64,000 nt of DNA from Vombatus ursinus (GCF_900497805.2 NW_020954719.1:248001-312000), one strand, 5' to 3'. Shown: positions 33,004-46,037, counted from the first letter of the stretch. Notes: generated from the sequence alone by a model not told the origin. Program-made: numbers and translations.

Positions 33004-35312
33004 GGGTATGGCATCTAAATTCTTAGAGGAGAAGTTGAGTGAGTTACAAGAAGAAATAGAGAGCAAAACTATACTAGTGGGGGACCTCAACCTTCTCCAC
33101 TCTGAACTAGATAAATCTAACCACAAAATAAACAAGAAAGAAGTTAAGGAGGTGAATGGAATTTTAGAAAAGTTAGACATGATAGACCTCTGGAGAAAAA
33201 TGAATGGGGATAGAAAGGAATATCCTTTTTTTCCTCCATGGTACATGGCACATACACAAAAATTGACCATGTACTAGGGCATAAAAACCTCACAATCCAA
33301 TGTAAAAAGGCAGAAATATTTACTGCGTCCTTTTCAGATCATGATGCAATAAAAATTATATGCAATAAAGGGCCATGGAAAGATAGATTAAAAATTAATT
33401 GGAAACTAAATAATCTAATTCTCAAGAATGAGTGGGTGAAACAACAAATCATAGAAACAATAACTTTATCCAAGAGAATGACAATAATGACAAGACATAC
33501 CAAAACTCATGGGATGCAGTGAAAGCAATTCTTAGCAGAAGTTTTATATCTCTAAATGCTTACATGAATAAAATAGAGAAAGAGGAGATCAATGAATTGG
33601 GCATGCAACTAAAAAAATTAGAAAAAGAACAAATTAAAAATCCCCAATTAAATACCAAATTAGAAATACTGAAAACCAAAGGAGAGATTAATAAAATTGA
33701 AATTAAGAAAACTATTGAACTAATAAATAAAACTAAGAAGTGGTTTTATGGGGAAAAAAACAATAAAACTGACAAACCTTTGGTTAATTTAATTTTTAAA
33801 AAAGGAAGAAAACCAAATTACCAGTATAAGAAATGAAAAAGGTGAATTCACCACCAATAAAGAGGAAATCAAAACAATAATTGGGAACTATTTTGCCCAA
33901 CTGTACGCCAATAAATTTGACAATCTTAAAGAAATGAATGAATATTTACAAAAATATAAATTGCACAGATTAATGAAAGAGGAAGTAAAATACTTAAATA
34001 ACCCCATTTCAGAAAATGAAATTGAACAAGTCATCAATGAACTCCCTAGGAAAAAATCTCCAGGGCCACATGGATTTACATATGAATTCTATCAAACACC
34101 TACAGAACAATTAATTCCAATGCTATATGGACTATTTGGGAAAATAGGTGAAGAAGGAGTCTTACCAAATTCTTTTTATGATGCAAATATGATGCTGATA
34201 CCTAAGCCTGGAAGAGTCAAAATAGAGAAAGAAAATTATAGACCAATTTCCCTAATGAAATAAATGCAAAAATTTTAAATAAAATATTAACAGAAAGATT
34301 ACTGCAACTTATCATGAGAATAATACACTATGACCAAGTAGGATTTATACCAGGAAGGCAGGGCTAGTTGAATATTAGGAAAACTATCAGTATAATTGAT
34401 CATATCAACAACAAAACTAACAGAAACCGCATGATTATCTCAATAGATGCAGAAAAAGCTTTTTGACAAAATACAATGCCCATTCCTATTAACAACACTA
34501 GAGAGCATAGGAATGAGTGGAGTCTTCCTTAAAATGATAAGTAGCATCTACTTAAAACCATCAGCAAGCATTATATGTAATAGGGAGAAGTTAGAAGCAT
34601 TTCCAATAAGATCAGGGGTGAAACAAGGATGCCCTTTATCACCACTGTTATTAAACATGATACTAGAAACATTAGCTTTACCAATAAGAGAAGAAAAAGA
34701 AATTGAATTAGAATAGGCAAAGAAGAAACAAAGCTATCATTCTTTGCAGATGATATGATGATATACTTAGATAATCCTAGAGAACCAAATAAAAAAAACT
34801 TGAAATAATAAACAACTTTAGCAAAGTTGCAAGATATAAAATAAACCCACATAAATAATCAACATTTCTATACATTACCAACAAAGCCAAACAACAAGAG
34901 AAAGAAAGAAAAATTCCATTTAAAGTTACTGTAGACATTATAAACTATTTAGGAGTCTACCTAACAAAACAAACCCAGGAACTCTATGAATACAATTACG
35001 AAACACTTTTCACCCAAATAAAATCAGATCTAAATAATTGGGAAAATATCATTTGCTCATGGGTAAACCAAGCTAATGTGATAAAAATGACAATTCTACC
35101 TAAGTTAATTTACTTATTCAATGTCATACCAATCAAATTACCAAAAAATTATTTTATAGAGCTAGAAAAAAATAATAATAAAATTCATCTGGAAGAAAAA
35201 AAGGTTCAAAATATCAAAGGAACTAATGAAAAGAAATGCTAGGGAAGGTGGCCTACCCATACCAGATCTTAAATTGTATCATAAAGAAGCAATCATCAAA
35301 TTGACTCAAAGA
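33004..35312 (+). mobile_element. L1 ORF2 fragment, truncated at both ends
   Basis: It starts inside the endonuclease (ASKFLEEKLSELQEEIESKT) and includes SDHDAIKI with the catalytic His near 33345. The RT follows ([40 protein letters not shown] box near 34745). It stops at GCAATCATCAAA just before the C-terminal third of ORF2. The frame is broken about six times. Lack of both a 5' and a 3' end suggests a later rearrangement, because normal L1 truncation removes only the 5' side. Confidence 0.85.
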
Positions 35313-38300
35313 GGGAATCATATACACAATTAGTTCAATATAGAAATATCTTACCCAAAAGGCAAGTAGGAGGGAAGGGAACTGACAGAAGGAAGAGGAG
35401 ATCAGGGAAAGTGGTAGACAGAAGCAAAACAGTCATGAGGAGAAAAAGGGTGAAAAGAGAGAGAGGACAAAGAGGAGAAAGAATAGGATGGAGGGAAATA
35501 CACAGGTAGTAATCATAACTGTGAATGTGAACGGGATGAACTCTCCTATAATTAATTGGAAACTAAATGATCCCATACTAAAGAATAAGTGAGTCAAAGA
35601 ACAAATCACAGAAACAAGCAATAATTTCATTAAAGAGAATGACAAGAATGAGGCAACATACCAAAATTTATGTGATACAACCAAAGCAGTACTTAGGGGA
35701 AAATTTATTTCTTTAAATTATAACATCAACAAAATGGAAAAAGAACAGATTGGTCATGCAACTAAAAAAAAAAACTAGAAAAAGAACAAATTAAAAATCC
35801 CTAATTGAGCAACAAATTGGAAATTCTGAAAATCAAAGGTGAGATTAATAAGACTGAAAATAAAAAGCTATTGAGCTGATAAATAAAGCTAGGAGCTGGT
35901 TTTATGAAAAAACCAATACGATAGATAAGTCATTGTTTAACTTGATTTAACAAAGAAAGAAGAAAACCAAATATCTAGTAGCAAAAATGAAAAGGGTGAA
36001 ATCACCACTATTGAAGAATAAATTAAAGCAATCATTAGGAAATATTTTACCCACTTATATGTCAATAAATCTGACAATCTAAGTGAAATTGATGAAGAGT
36101 TACAAAAAAATTACCTAGATTAACAGATCAGGAATTGAATGCCTAAATAACTCATATTAGAAAAGGAAATTGACAAAGCCATTGATTAACTTCCTAGAAA
36201 AAAGTTCCCAGGGCCAGATGGGTTCACAAGCAAATTCTACCAAATATTTAAAGAACAATTAATTTCAATACTATAAAACTATTTGGAAAAATAGATGAAG
36301 GATTCCTACCAAACTCCTTTTATGACACAAATATGGTGCTGATACCTAAATCTGGAAGATCTAAAACAGAAAAAGAAAATTATAGATCAATTTCTCTAAT
36401 GAATATCGATGCAAAAATTTTGAACAAAATTATAGCAAGGTGATTACAGCAATATATCACCAAGATTATATGCTATGACCAGGTCAGATTTATACCAGAA
36501 ATGTAGGGTTGGTTTAATATTAGGAAAATTATCAGCATAATTGATCATATCAACAACAAAACCAACAGAAATCATATGATTATCTCAACAGATGTTGAAA
36601 AAGCTTTTGACAAAATACAGAACCCTTTCCTTTAAAAAAAAAAAAACAATGGAGAGCATAGGAATAAAGGGAGTGTTCCCTAAAATGATAGGCAGTATCT
36701 TTCTAAAACCATCAGCAAGCATTATCTGTAATGGGGAAAAGCTAGAAGCCTTCCCAATAGGATCAGGGGTGAAACACAGATGACCATTATCACCACTATT
36801 ATTCAATATAGTACTAGAAATGTTAGCTATAGCTGTAAGAGAAGAAAAAGAAATTGAATGAATTAAAATAGGCAATGAAGAAACAAAAGTATCATTCTTT
36901 GCAGATTATATGATGGTATACTTAGAGAACCCCAAAGAATAAACTAAAAAATTACCTGAAAAACTTAATAACTTCAGCCAAGTTGCAGGATATAAGATAA
37001 ACCCACATAATCATCATTTCTTTATATGACCAATAAAGCCAAGCAGCAAGTGATAGAAAGAGAAATTCTATTTAAAATAACTGTAAACAATACAAAATAG
37101 TTGGGAGTCTACCTGCAAAGACAAACTCAGGAAGTAATAAAAACACAATTACAAAATACTTTTCACATAAATAAAGTTAGATCTAAACAATTGGAAAAAA
37201 TAGCAATTGCTCATGGGGAGGTCGAGCCAATATAATAAAAATGACAATCCTGGCTAAATTAATTTACTTATTCAGAGCCATACCAACCAAACTACCAAAA
37301 AAAAAAAAACAAAACTTTATAGAGCAAAATAACAATAAAATTCATCTGGAAAAACAAAAGGTTAAGAATATCAAGGGAATTCATGAAATATATATATATA
37401 TAAAGGAAAGTGGCCTAACAATAACAGATCTCAAACTACATTATAAATCAGCAGTCATCAAAACTATCTGGTACTGGCTAAGAAATAAAGTGGTGGATCA
37501 GTGGAATATGACAAAAACTGCCGTGAAAACTGGAAAACCACAGGACACAAATTAGATACAGAACAACATCTCACACCATATAGCAAGATAAAGTCAAAAT
37601 GGTTGCATGATTTAGACATAAAGGGTGACACCATAAGCAAATTAGAAGAGCAAGGAATAGTCTACCTGTCAAATATATAGGGAGGGGAAGAATTAATGAT
37701 TAAACAAGAGACAGAGAGCATTATGAAATGCAAAATGGATAATTTTGATTAAATTAAATTAAAAAGTTTTTGCACTAAGAAAATCAATGCAACCAAGATT
37801 AGAAGGAAAGCAGAAAGCTGGGAAACAGCAAATGTGTCTGATAAGCCTCATTTCTAAAATATATAGAGAACTGAGTCAAATTTATAAGAATATAAGCCAT
37901 TCCCCAATTGATAAATGGTTACAGGATACCAACAGGCAGTTTTCAGATAAAGAAATCAAAGCTATCTATGCATATGGAGAAGTGCTCTAAATCACTTCTG
38001 ATCAGAGAAATGCAAATTAAAACAACTCTAAGATACCACCTAACACCTATCAGATTGGCCAATATGACCAAAAAGGAAAATGATAAATGTTGGAGAGGAT
38101 GTGGGAAAATTGGGACAGTGATGCACTGTTGACGGACTGGTGAACTGATCCAACCATTCTGGAGAGCAATTTAGAACTACGCCTAAAGGGCAACCAAATT
38201 GTACATACACTTTGACCAAGCAATGCCACCAGTAGGAATGTATCGCAAAAAGATCATAAAATGGAAAAAGGAGACCTATATGTGCAAAAATAATTATGGC

Positions 38301-38526
38301 AGCCCTTTTTGTGGTGGCAAAGTATTGGAAACTGAGGGGATGCCCTTCAGTTGGAGAGTGGCTGAACAAGATATGGTATATGAATGTAATGGAATACTAT
38401 TGTGCAATAATAAATGATGAACAGGCAGATTTAAGAAAATCCTGGAAAAGACTTGTAAGAATTTATGCAAAGCGATGTGAGCAAAACCAGGAGAACACTG
38501 TACACAGTATCAGCAGATTGTGTGAT
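35313..38526 (+). mobile_element. L1 copy with deleted endonuclease, ORF1-ORF2 spacer to ORF2 end
   Basis: It begins in the spacer (TTGACTCAAAGAGGGAATCA) and reaches the ORF2 start (GTGAACGGGATGAACTCTCC). It then jumps at about 35551 to ATTAATTGGAAACTAAATGA, omitting roughly 670 bp that encode most of the endonuclease. RT sequence (36300-36990) and the C-terminal region (to 38526) follow. A solo LTR interrupts it, and it ends at 39116-39475 with the 3'UTR and an AATAAAATACTATT end. Confidence 0.85.
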
Positions 38527-39115
38527 TGATGGCATTGGAATCTGGGCCCCAGAAAGGAAAAACCCTGGACTTTCCCTATGGCCCCTGGCCATTTCCCATC
38601 CTTGGTCCCACCTAGGTTCCATTTCCCACCCTTGGGAATTCTATTACCTCATGGCATTATAGCTACACCCAATCTCCCCTCCATTGTCTTACCTCCCTAT
38701 GACCCCTGGCCATTTCCTACCCTTAATCCTAGCTAGGCTCCATTCTCCTTTGGCCATGAGGTCCAGGTCCCAGGAGTTCTGTTCACCCCAGCTTACTAGC
38801 CACTCCCATCCAGATCTCCTTAGGCCCTTCCTCATCACCTCAAACTACTTGTCCATTCCTAGATCCCTCCCACAGTCTTTCTGTATATGGTCCATCTTGT
38901 CTCCATTAAGGTGCTTAGATTCTTATAATCTAGCCACTGCTGGGATTCTTATAATCTTACTCATGTTCAGACTCCTTAAGAGTCTGCGCAATATGATGGA
39001 TGTTCTAATAAACCTTGTCTTTGGCTGAAAGAAGGCTTGGGTCGAATTCTTTTGGGCAGGACGCATGTGTTGTGATTTTGGGGTCCCAGCATCCCTGAAC
39101 CCCTAAAGCGCATCA
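38527..39115 (+). mobile_element. Solo LTR, endogenous retrovirus, ERV1-like (fossil)
   Basis: About 589 bp beginning TGATGG and ending GCGCATCA, in the ORF2/3'UTR boundary of the L1 around it. The flanks TGAT and CGAT fit a 4-bp duplication with one change, and L1 order resumes across it. An AATAAA lies near 39008, about 100 bp from the right end, as in an R/U5 layout. It shares CACAGTCTTTCTGTAT and GGCTGAAAGAAGG-like blocks with the minus-strand LTR at 40104-40622. No viral coding region accompanies it. Confidence 0.85.
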
Positions 39116-39475
39116 CGATGATCAACTCTGAATGACTCAGCTCTTTTCAGCAAGACAATGATCCAAGACATGTAGAAAGGACCTATGAAGGAAAATGCTA
39201 TCCATATCCAGAAAAAGAACTGATGGACTCTGAACACAGACTGAAGCATTTTTTTCCACTTACTTTATTTTTCTCATTTTTTGTCTGTTTCTTCATTCAC
39301 AACTGTGACTAATAAGAAAATATTTTCACATGATAGCACGTTTATAAACTATATCAAACTACCTACCATTTTCAGAAGAGGGGAGGAAGGGAGAAAAATT
39401 TGGAACTCAAAATCTTGTAAAAATGAATGCTAAAGATCTTCTTGACATGTAACTGAGGAAAAAATAAAATACTAT
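39116..39475 (+). mobile_element. L1 3'UTR (resumption of 35313-38526)
   Basis: Sequence resumes as ATCAACTCTGAATGACTCAG, followed by TTCAGCAAGACAATGATCCA, the usual CTATCCATATCCAGAAAAAG block, then TTGGAACTCAAAATCTTGTA and an A-rich end. Confidence 0.85.
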
Positions 39476-39739
39476 TAAAAAATAACAATAAATCCTCATG
39501 ACCTCTCAAACCTCCCCAAAACAAAAACTATGTGGAAGAGATAAAGCAATTTCAGCTGACCATGGCTTAGGAGACCAAGAACACAAATAATCCTGATAAT
39601 TCAATGAACTGACAACAGAGAAGGCTAATAATCCCTAGTCCCTAATGCTCATTCAGTACCCCCTCCCTTATAGCCCACTACTCACTAACTATAAGATTGT
39701 ACAGATCGCTCCAGCTGGCTCTCAAAAGACTTCCACTCC
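39476..39739. other. No recognised feature
   Basis: Unassigned sequence between L1 and SINE. Confidence 0.4.
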
Positions 39740-39897
39740 AGGCGCAGCTAGGTGGTGCAGTGGATAGAGCTGCGGCCTTGGAGTCAGGAGGACCTGAGTT
39801 CAAATCCGACCTCAGACCCTTAACACTCACTAGGTGTGTGACCCTGGACAAGTCACTTAACCCCGATCGCCTCACCATAAAGCAAAAAAAAAAAAAG
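39740..39897 (+). mobile_element. CORE-SINE (WSINE1/Mar type)
   Basis: GGCGCAGCTAGGTGGTGCAG head, GAGTCAGGAGGACCTGAGTT, the CORE and a long A-run. It keeps several CpGs (GCGCAG, TGCGGCC, CCGATCGCC), so it is among the less decayed SINEs here. The open frames on both strands are SINE translation. Confidence 0.93.
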
Positions 39898-40103
39898 AAT
39901 TCAACTCTCCATCCCCACTCTTCCTAGTGCCACAGAGATCTAAACTATGGAAGTTTGCTTAGGATGTTGCAATACTACACAGCAAAGTAGCACTCTGTAC
40001 CACAACAGAGATCAGCCAGAGAATGAAGGAACAGAGAGGGAACTGGGGCAGGTCTTGTGGATGTGTGGCATCCTATTAAGTTTGAAAGAGTCCAGTAACC
40101 ATC
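39898..40103. other. No recognised feature
   Basis: Short unassigned stretch. Confidence 0.4.
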
Positions 40104-40622
40104 TGGGGCTGAGGTGGTCTAGCAGTACTAGGAACTCCAAAATCCAAGGGTACAGGGTGGGAATCTATCTTGAAAGAATTGACCACTCAAACCTTCTTTC
40201 AGTCCAAGTACAGAGTTTATTGTAATACCAATAGAAGTGGGCCAGACTCCTAGTGAGTCTGCACTATTTGTGACATTGATACAAGCAGGCCAGATTTTAA
40301 GAATCTAAGTTTTTGATGAGAATAAAATGGATATTTTTATACAGAAAGACTGTGAGAAGATCTGGATGGGATCTAGGAGTGGAAAGTAGCCTGGGGTGGT
40401 ATGGAGGTAACAGAAAGGTATTAAAGAGAGGCAAGTAGCCTGGAGTGGGCCAGGTGCAGACAATGAGGGCCACAATAAAGGGCAGTTAAAAGGATTATTA
40501 ACTGGGATGGGCCAGGTGCCTCAAGCAAACACCAAAGATCTGAGTTCAGGGGCTTTGGGTTCCAAGTCCCAAAGACATGGTCTTTTCCTTTTAGTGGTCC
40601 AGCGTGAATTCCACCCCTATCA
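40104..40622 (-). mobile_element. LTR, same family as 38527-39115, minus strand (fossil)
   Basis: The reverse complement starts TGATAGGGGTGG. It contains CACAGTCTTTCTGTAT, CTTAGATTCTTA with the following AATCTGGCC, an AATAAA (plus strand TTTATTG near 40217) and ACTGAAAGAAGGTTTG. These follow the LTR at 38527 in the same order. No internal viral region adjoins it. The exact outer edges and target duplication are not clear. Confidence 0.75.
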
Positions 40623-40699
40623 GGACTAGTTCTGTTCCCCACCATCACCACCAATTGTCATGTAAGACAGAAACCAAGAATGGGAAACCATAAATTGCC

Positions 40700-42990
40700 C
40701 AGTGTGAAAGGAAGCTGAAATGGCTTTGGGGTTCAACTCCCATGAAAACCAAACACAAAGAGAAAGGAGTCAGAAAGTGAGTGATTAGGCACTATTCAGG
40801 AAGGAAAAGGCTGAAATTGCCAAGGATCTCAAGAGGACAAAAACAATTAAAGACCTTGAGCCTAAATGAGTAAAGCAGTAAGATATTGATGAGAAAAGGG
40901 AATATGACCTCCAGGTCAGGCAAGACAGTCCAGAGATCTATGATTAAATGTTGCAGTACAAAGGAAAAATGAATCAATACCTAAGGAGACAAAGGACCTG
41001 TAGATTCCTAAGAGAGCATGGAATCACATTATGCTGTTCCTAAATGGTTTAAAAGAGGCAAGAGAACTTATGGCCTGCACAACAGAAATAATTAGCAGAA
41101 TAGAAAATCTTGAATCCATAGTGGCAAAAAGATAACAATGGTTTGGGAGTACAAATACATGGAAGTGAAGAATAATCTGGAAAAAGAGAAGCAAAAAAGC
41201 AATAACATTCAAAGAAAACATGATTTTCATAGAAGTAAAACATTGATCTCAAAGACAGACTGTATAAAAACAACTTAAAGATTATAGGCCTCCCAGAAGT
41301 GCATAACAAATTTTAAAATATGAACATCATAATGCAAGAAATAATACAATAAAACTGGCCAAGAGTTCTGAACACAGAAAATAAAGATGCAGTTGAATGA
41401 ATCCACAGATCATCTCCAGGAAAACAAAACAAACAAACAAAAAGAAAAAAGGAAAAAAACCTTCTATAGCAATCTCCAAGACACCTAGTGACTAAATTTA
41501 ACAATTCTACCAACAAACCACAAATTTTGCAAGGGACTAGGAAAAAGACCTTCAAACATAAAAGAAAGGAAATTTGAATAACACAGGACTACTGTACCCA
41601 TAGAAACCACAAGAGGCAATGGAATAATGTGTTTTTGAAAAAGCAAAGAAGCTCAAACTATTACCCAAGGTGACCTACCCTGCAAATCTGAGCTTAACCA
41701 TTAAAGAAAAAGATGGAAATTCAATTAAAAAGAGGCATTCAAAACATTCCTAGGACAACAGAATCTGTAGAAATTATTTGCTTCTCAAACACCCCAGGTA
41801 ACAGAAATACAGGAAGCTAAACAAATATAGCAAACAAGGACAACCACAAAATAATAACATTTTTTTCTAAATGTATTCAAGACAAAGTGAAAGCAGAAGT
41901 CAAATAGAAGTGAAGTAGAGAAAAAGTCCTGAATCATCATAGAGTAAACATCACAACACTCCTCCTAGGGTTTTATTTGTTTTGTAGTACTAAATTACAA
42001 AATGGGAGGGTATCCTCCAAAAGAAGAAGAAAATAGAGAATATGTGATATATCCACGTATTATATGATATACTTACATAATATGCAATATACTCACGTAC
42101 ACCATCATCTGCTGCTTATAAGAAACACACTTAAAAAACAAAGACATACATAATAAATGTGAGGGGCTGGGAAAAGGAACTGAAAAATGGAAAATGGGAA
42201 AAAGCAATTTTTATCAGGTGAATCCAAAAAAGCATGAGTTACAATCAAAAACAGACATTAAAAGTATAAAAAGGGAAAAATATGGAAGGTACATTAATGT
42301 TGAAAGGAACTATAGACATTATAATCACTATCAATATTAAACTTACATGCACCTTAGATGCCTTAGCATACAAATTCACATTTAACTGAACTACAAAAAC
42401 ACATAGACTAAGGAAACTATGCCAGAAGTGTTCAATGTCCTTTGCTCATTTTTGCATAAGTCTAACAGAAAGATCAACAAAAAGGAAAATATAGAACTGA
42501 ACAAATTTCTGTGGAAACTTAAAGCATCTTCCAATTGGGATTGCTAAAAAAACACATTTATACATACACATATATGTATGTACATATATGTAATGTGTTT
42601 CAGTGACATGTAAAACTTTTTCCAAAATTGATCATAAGTATTAGGGCACAGAGATATTGCAAACAAATATAAAAAGGCATAAATAGTAAATAATCCTTTA
42701 TAATCATAAAACAATAAAAATAGTAACAAACAGAGCCCACAAAAAAACAGACATAGACCAAATGGAGATGTAACAATGAAATCCTAAATAATAAGTGAGT
42801 CAAAAATAAATAATAGAAATTATTAATAAATATACAAAATAAAATGATAATGAAACAACATACCAAAAATTCTGAGTCCTCAGGGGGAAAACCATATCCC
42901 TATAAACATATATTAACAAACAAATAACAAACAAAATTAACAAAAGAGGATTAATTAATTGAATATGCATTTATAATTAGCCAATAACTA
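40700..42990 (+). mobile_element. Very old L1: ORF1 and ORF2 endonuclease region
   Basis: ORF1 is still traceable. Near 41265-41300 the bases correspond to a NLKIIGLPE-like block, and near 41355-41420 to WPRVLNTENKD and then IHRSSP, equivalent to CPEVLEPEDK and IHCSLP of the younger copies. ORF2 begins near 42090, where the translation gives TIICCL and ETHLKNKD around one stop. The part near 42840-42900 matches the NDNETTYQK region. Divergence is much greater than in the L1s at 4-25 kb, so this is an older subfamily. Confidence 0.7.
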
Positions 42991-43029
42991 AACATACCTA
43001 TATTTACCTTATATGTTCTGATTTATATA

Positions 43030-43140
43030 TGTTGTCACCCCCCATTAGAATTCTTGCTCCTTGAGGGCAGGAACTATTTATGCTTTTTATTCTTAGAACT
43101 TAAGATAGAGTAAATACTTAATAAATACTTATTGATCCAG
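43030..43140 (+). mobile_element. L2 3' end
   Basis: TTAGAATTCTTGCTCCTTGA followed by GGGCAGGAACT, then TACTTAATAAATACTTATTG, is the L2 terminus. Confidence 0.8.
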
Positions 43141-43310
43141 AAAAGTAGATTCGAAAGATTTTTACACAGACTGTAATGAACAGTCTTAATCAATAATTGA
43201 AAACATCAAATTGTTTTGTCATGCCTCATTTGCATAATTAAAATCCATTTAATCTCTTTGTAATAATAACTTTCTTTTGGTAGCACTTATATTATGAAAA
43301 ATAATCACCT

Positions 43311-44102
43311 TTTTTGTAAATAGTATTTTTTTCTGATTACATGTAAAGATAGTATTCAAAATTCATTTTTTTAAAGATTTTGAGTTCCAAATTTATCTCC
43401 CTAACTCCCTCCCTCCCCTCTCCCTTTCCCAAGATTGCAAATGATTTGATATAGGTTATACATGTGCAATCATGTCAAACATTTCCACATGTGAAAGAAG
43501 AAACAATAAAAGGGAAAACCATGAAAAAAAAGTGAAAATAGTATGCTTTAATCTGCATTCAGACTCTACAATTCTTTTTCTGGATGTGGATAGCATTTTC
43601 CATCATGAGTCTTTTGGCTAGATCAGTTCACAAGTCCACAACAGTGCATTAGTGTCACAATTTCCCACATCTTCTCCAACATTTATCATTTTCCTTTTCT
43701 GTTATATTAGCCAATCTGATAGGTATGAGGTAGTCCCTTGGGGTTGTTTTAATTTGCATTTCTGTAATGAATAGTGATTTAAAGCATTTTTTCATACGAC
43801 TATAGATAGCTTTGATTTCTTCATCTGAAAACTGTCTATTCATATCCTTTGAATATTTATCAATTGGGGAATGACATGTATTCTTATAAATTTGACTCAG
43901 TTCTCTATATATTTGAGAAACAAGACCTGTATCAGAAACACTGATTGTAAAAATTGTTTCCCAGCTTTCTGCTTTCCTTCTAATCTTGGTTGCATTGGTT
44001 TTCTTAGAGCATAAACTTTTTAATTTAATTTAATTAAAATTATCCATTTTGCATTTCATAATGCTCTCTATCTCTTGTTTGGTCATAAATTCTTTCCTTC
44101 TA
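43311..44102 (-). mobile_element. L1 3' end (ORF2 C-terminus and 3'UTR), minus strand
   Basis: The reverse complement gives the C-terminal ORF2 region (MNRQFSDEEIKAIYSRMKKC, the PIRLANI block, CWRRCGKL at 43655) and the 3'UTR with GGAACTCAAAATCTTTAA. On the minus strand it is continuous with 45120-44895, split by a plus-strand L1 tail. Confidence 0.85.
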
Positions 44103-44894
44103 TGAACTGATCCAACCATCTGTAGAGCAATTTGGAACTATGCATGAAGGACAATAAAATTGTGCATACCCTTTCATTCAGGAATACCACTACTAGGTCT
44201 GTATCCCATAGAAATCATAAAAAAGGGAAAAGGATCCACATATACAAAAATATTCACAGAAGCTCTTTTTGTGGTGGCAAAGAATTGGAAATTGAGGGAA
44301 TACCCATCAATTGGAGAATGGCTAAACAAGTTGTGGTATATGAATGTAATGGAATACTATTGTGCTATGAGAAATGATGAGCAGGCAGAATTCAGAAAAA
44401 CTTGGAAAGATTTACATGAAATGATGCTGAGTGAAGTGAACAGAACCAGGAGAACATTGTACACAGCAACAGCAACACTGTGCCATGATTAACTATGATA
44501 TACTTAGTTCTTTTCAGCAATACAATGATCCAAGACAATTCCAAAAGACTCATGATGGAAAATGCTATCCACAGTCAGAGAAAGAACTATGGAATCTGAA
44601 TATAGATTGAAACATACTATTTTCACTCTCTATTGGGTTTTTTTCATGGTTTTCCATTTGGTTCTATTTCTTTTTTCACAATATGACTGATGTGGAAATA
44701 TGTTTAACATGATTACACGTGTATAACCTAGATCAGATTGCTTGCCATCTTAGGGAGGGGGAAGGGAAGGATGGAGGGAGAAAAATTTGGAACTCAAAAT
44801 CTTATAAAAAATGAATGTTGAAAACTATCATGCCATGTAATTGGAAAAAATAAAATAGTATTTACCAAAAAAAATAAGACAACAATTAAAAAAT
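44103..44894 (+). mobile_element. 5'-truncated L1 (ORF2 end and 3'UTR), nested
   Basis: It starts at GAACTGATCCAACCATC in the ORF2 C-terminal region, shows GTGGTGGCAAAGAATTGGAA, and ends with the 3'UTR and an A-rich tail. A 14-bp duplication, diverged at 2 positions, bounds it (ATTCTTTCCTTCTA at 44089-44102; ATTCTTCCTTTCTA at 44895-44908). It is inserted head-to-tail against the minus-strand L1. Confidence 0.85.
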
Positions 44895-44908
44895 ATTCTT
44901 CCTTTCTA

Positions 44909-45120
44909 CATAGATCTGACAGGTAAATTATTCCTTGCTCTCCTAAGTATATCTAAATCATGCACCCATTTTGACCTTATCTTGGTATACAGTGTGAGAT
45001 GCTGGTCTATGCCTAGTTTCTGCCATATAAGTTTCCAGTTTTCCCAGAAGTTTTTGTCAAATAGTGAGTTCTTATCCCAGAAGCTGGAATCTTTGGGTTT
45101 ACCAAACAGTAGAGTAGAAC
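44909..45120 (-). mobile_element. L1 ORF2 segment, minus strand (upstream part of 43311-44102)
   Basis: The reverse complement corresponds to 21225-21425 of the near full-length L1 (GGCAGAAACTAGGCATAGAC, AAAATGGGTGCATGATTTAG). Confidence 0.85.
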
Positions 45121-46030
45121 AATCACATTTTAAAGAAAAAAATCTAGTGGCAAGTTAGATAAAATAACAATATGTCCAAAACCTCTGAGTCTGAAACATC
45201 TTATCAAAAACTAGGACCTGCATTGAGAATACCTGCCTAAAAGAAAAAAGCACAGTATACCATATTCCCCCAGAATTTGCCGGTTTGGTGATGTTTTTTA
45301 ATTTGACTTTTTAGTATTGTTTTGGAGGATTTCAGGAGAGAGAAGCCAGATGAGAACAGTTCACCATCTCATCCCCACTACCCGGGATGCAGTGTGGAAA
45401 TAAAATTTAGTGAATAACCACTGCTGCCCTGTCACCTTCTGAAATCCACAATGCAAATAAAAAGCCGAGGAGTGAGCCTTTCTTTCATCAGGTGTACCAG
45501 TAAAGAGTACAGAGTAGCCAGAAACACTTTTTGTTTTCTCATTTGCCTGCTAAAAAAAAAGAATTAAATTAATTTAAATTAAATTAAATTAAATTAAATA
45601 AAAAAAGAAAGTTCAAAACCCTCATCTCCCTTAAGCTGGTAGATGATATCTTCTCCCTTTGGGACTGAGCTGAGCTCCAGGGAAGAAGTTGATTTTATTC
45701 ATTACATTACTGATCAGACAGCTGTTTCTTCACTATTGATTTGATTCCCAATTGTATACCATTATTATTATTTCTTATGAATCTATTTCCCCTTTATCTA
45801 AAAGAAAATCCAGCAGCCATTAAATCCTTGTCTGCTATCATTTATGAAAGCAGTAAGGAGGGATTTGGAAAGAAGTTTTGATCTCTATAGTGAGACAGGG
45901 GACAGAATACATCAATGACCAAGGCATGATGAGGAAGGAAGTGTAGACACTGAACCCATTTGGAAGTACCCAACAATAATAATAGCATATTAATATCTAG
46001 CCCCTGGGCAAGCACAAGTTTCTATAAACA
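45121..46030. other. No recognised gene; contains an (AAATT)n stretch
   Basis: Unassigned sequence. A simple repeat of AAATT units lies at about 45557-45600. Confidence 0.5.
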
Positions 46031-46037
46031 GAGAATG

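Noticed and set aside
38527-40622. A single provirus bounded by the two LTRs
   Set aside because: The LTRs are in opposite directions, quite different from each other, and separated by L1, SINE and unassigned DNA with no viral genes.
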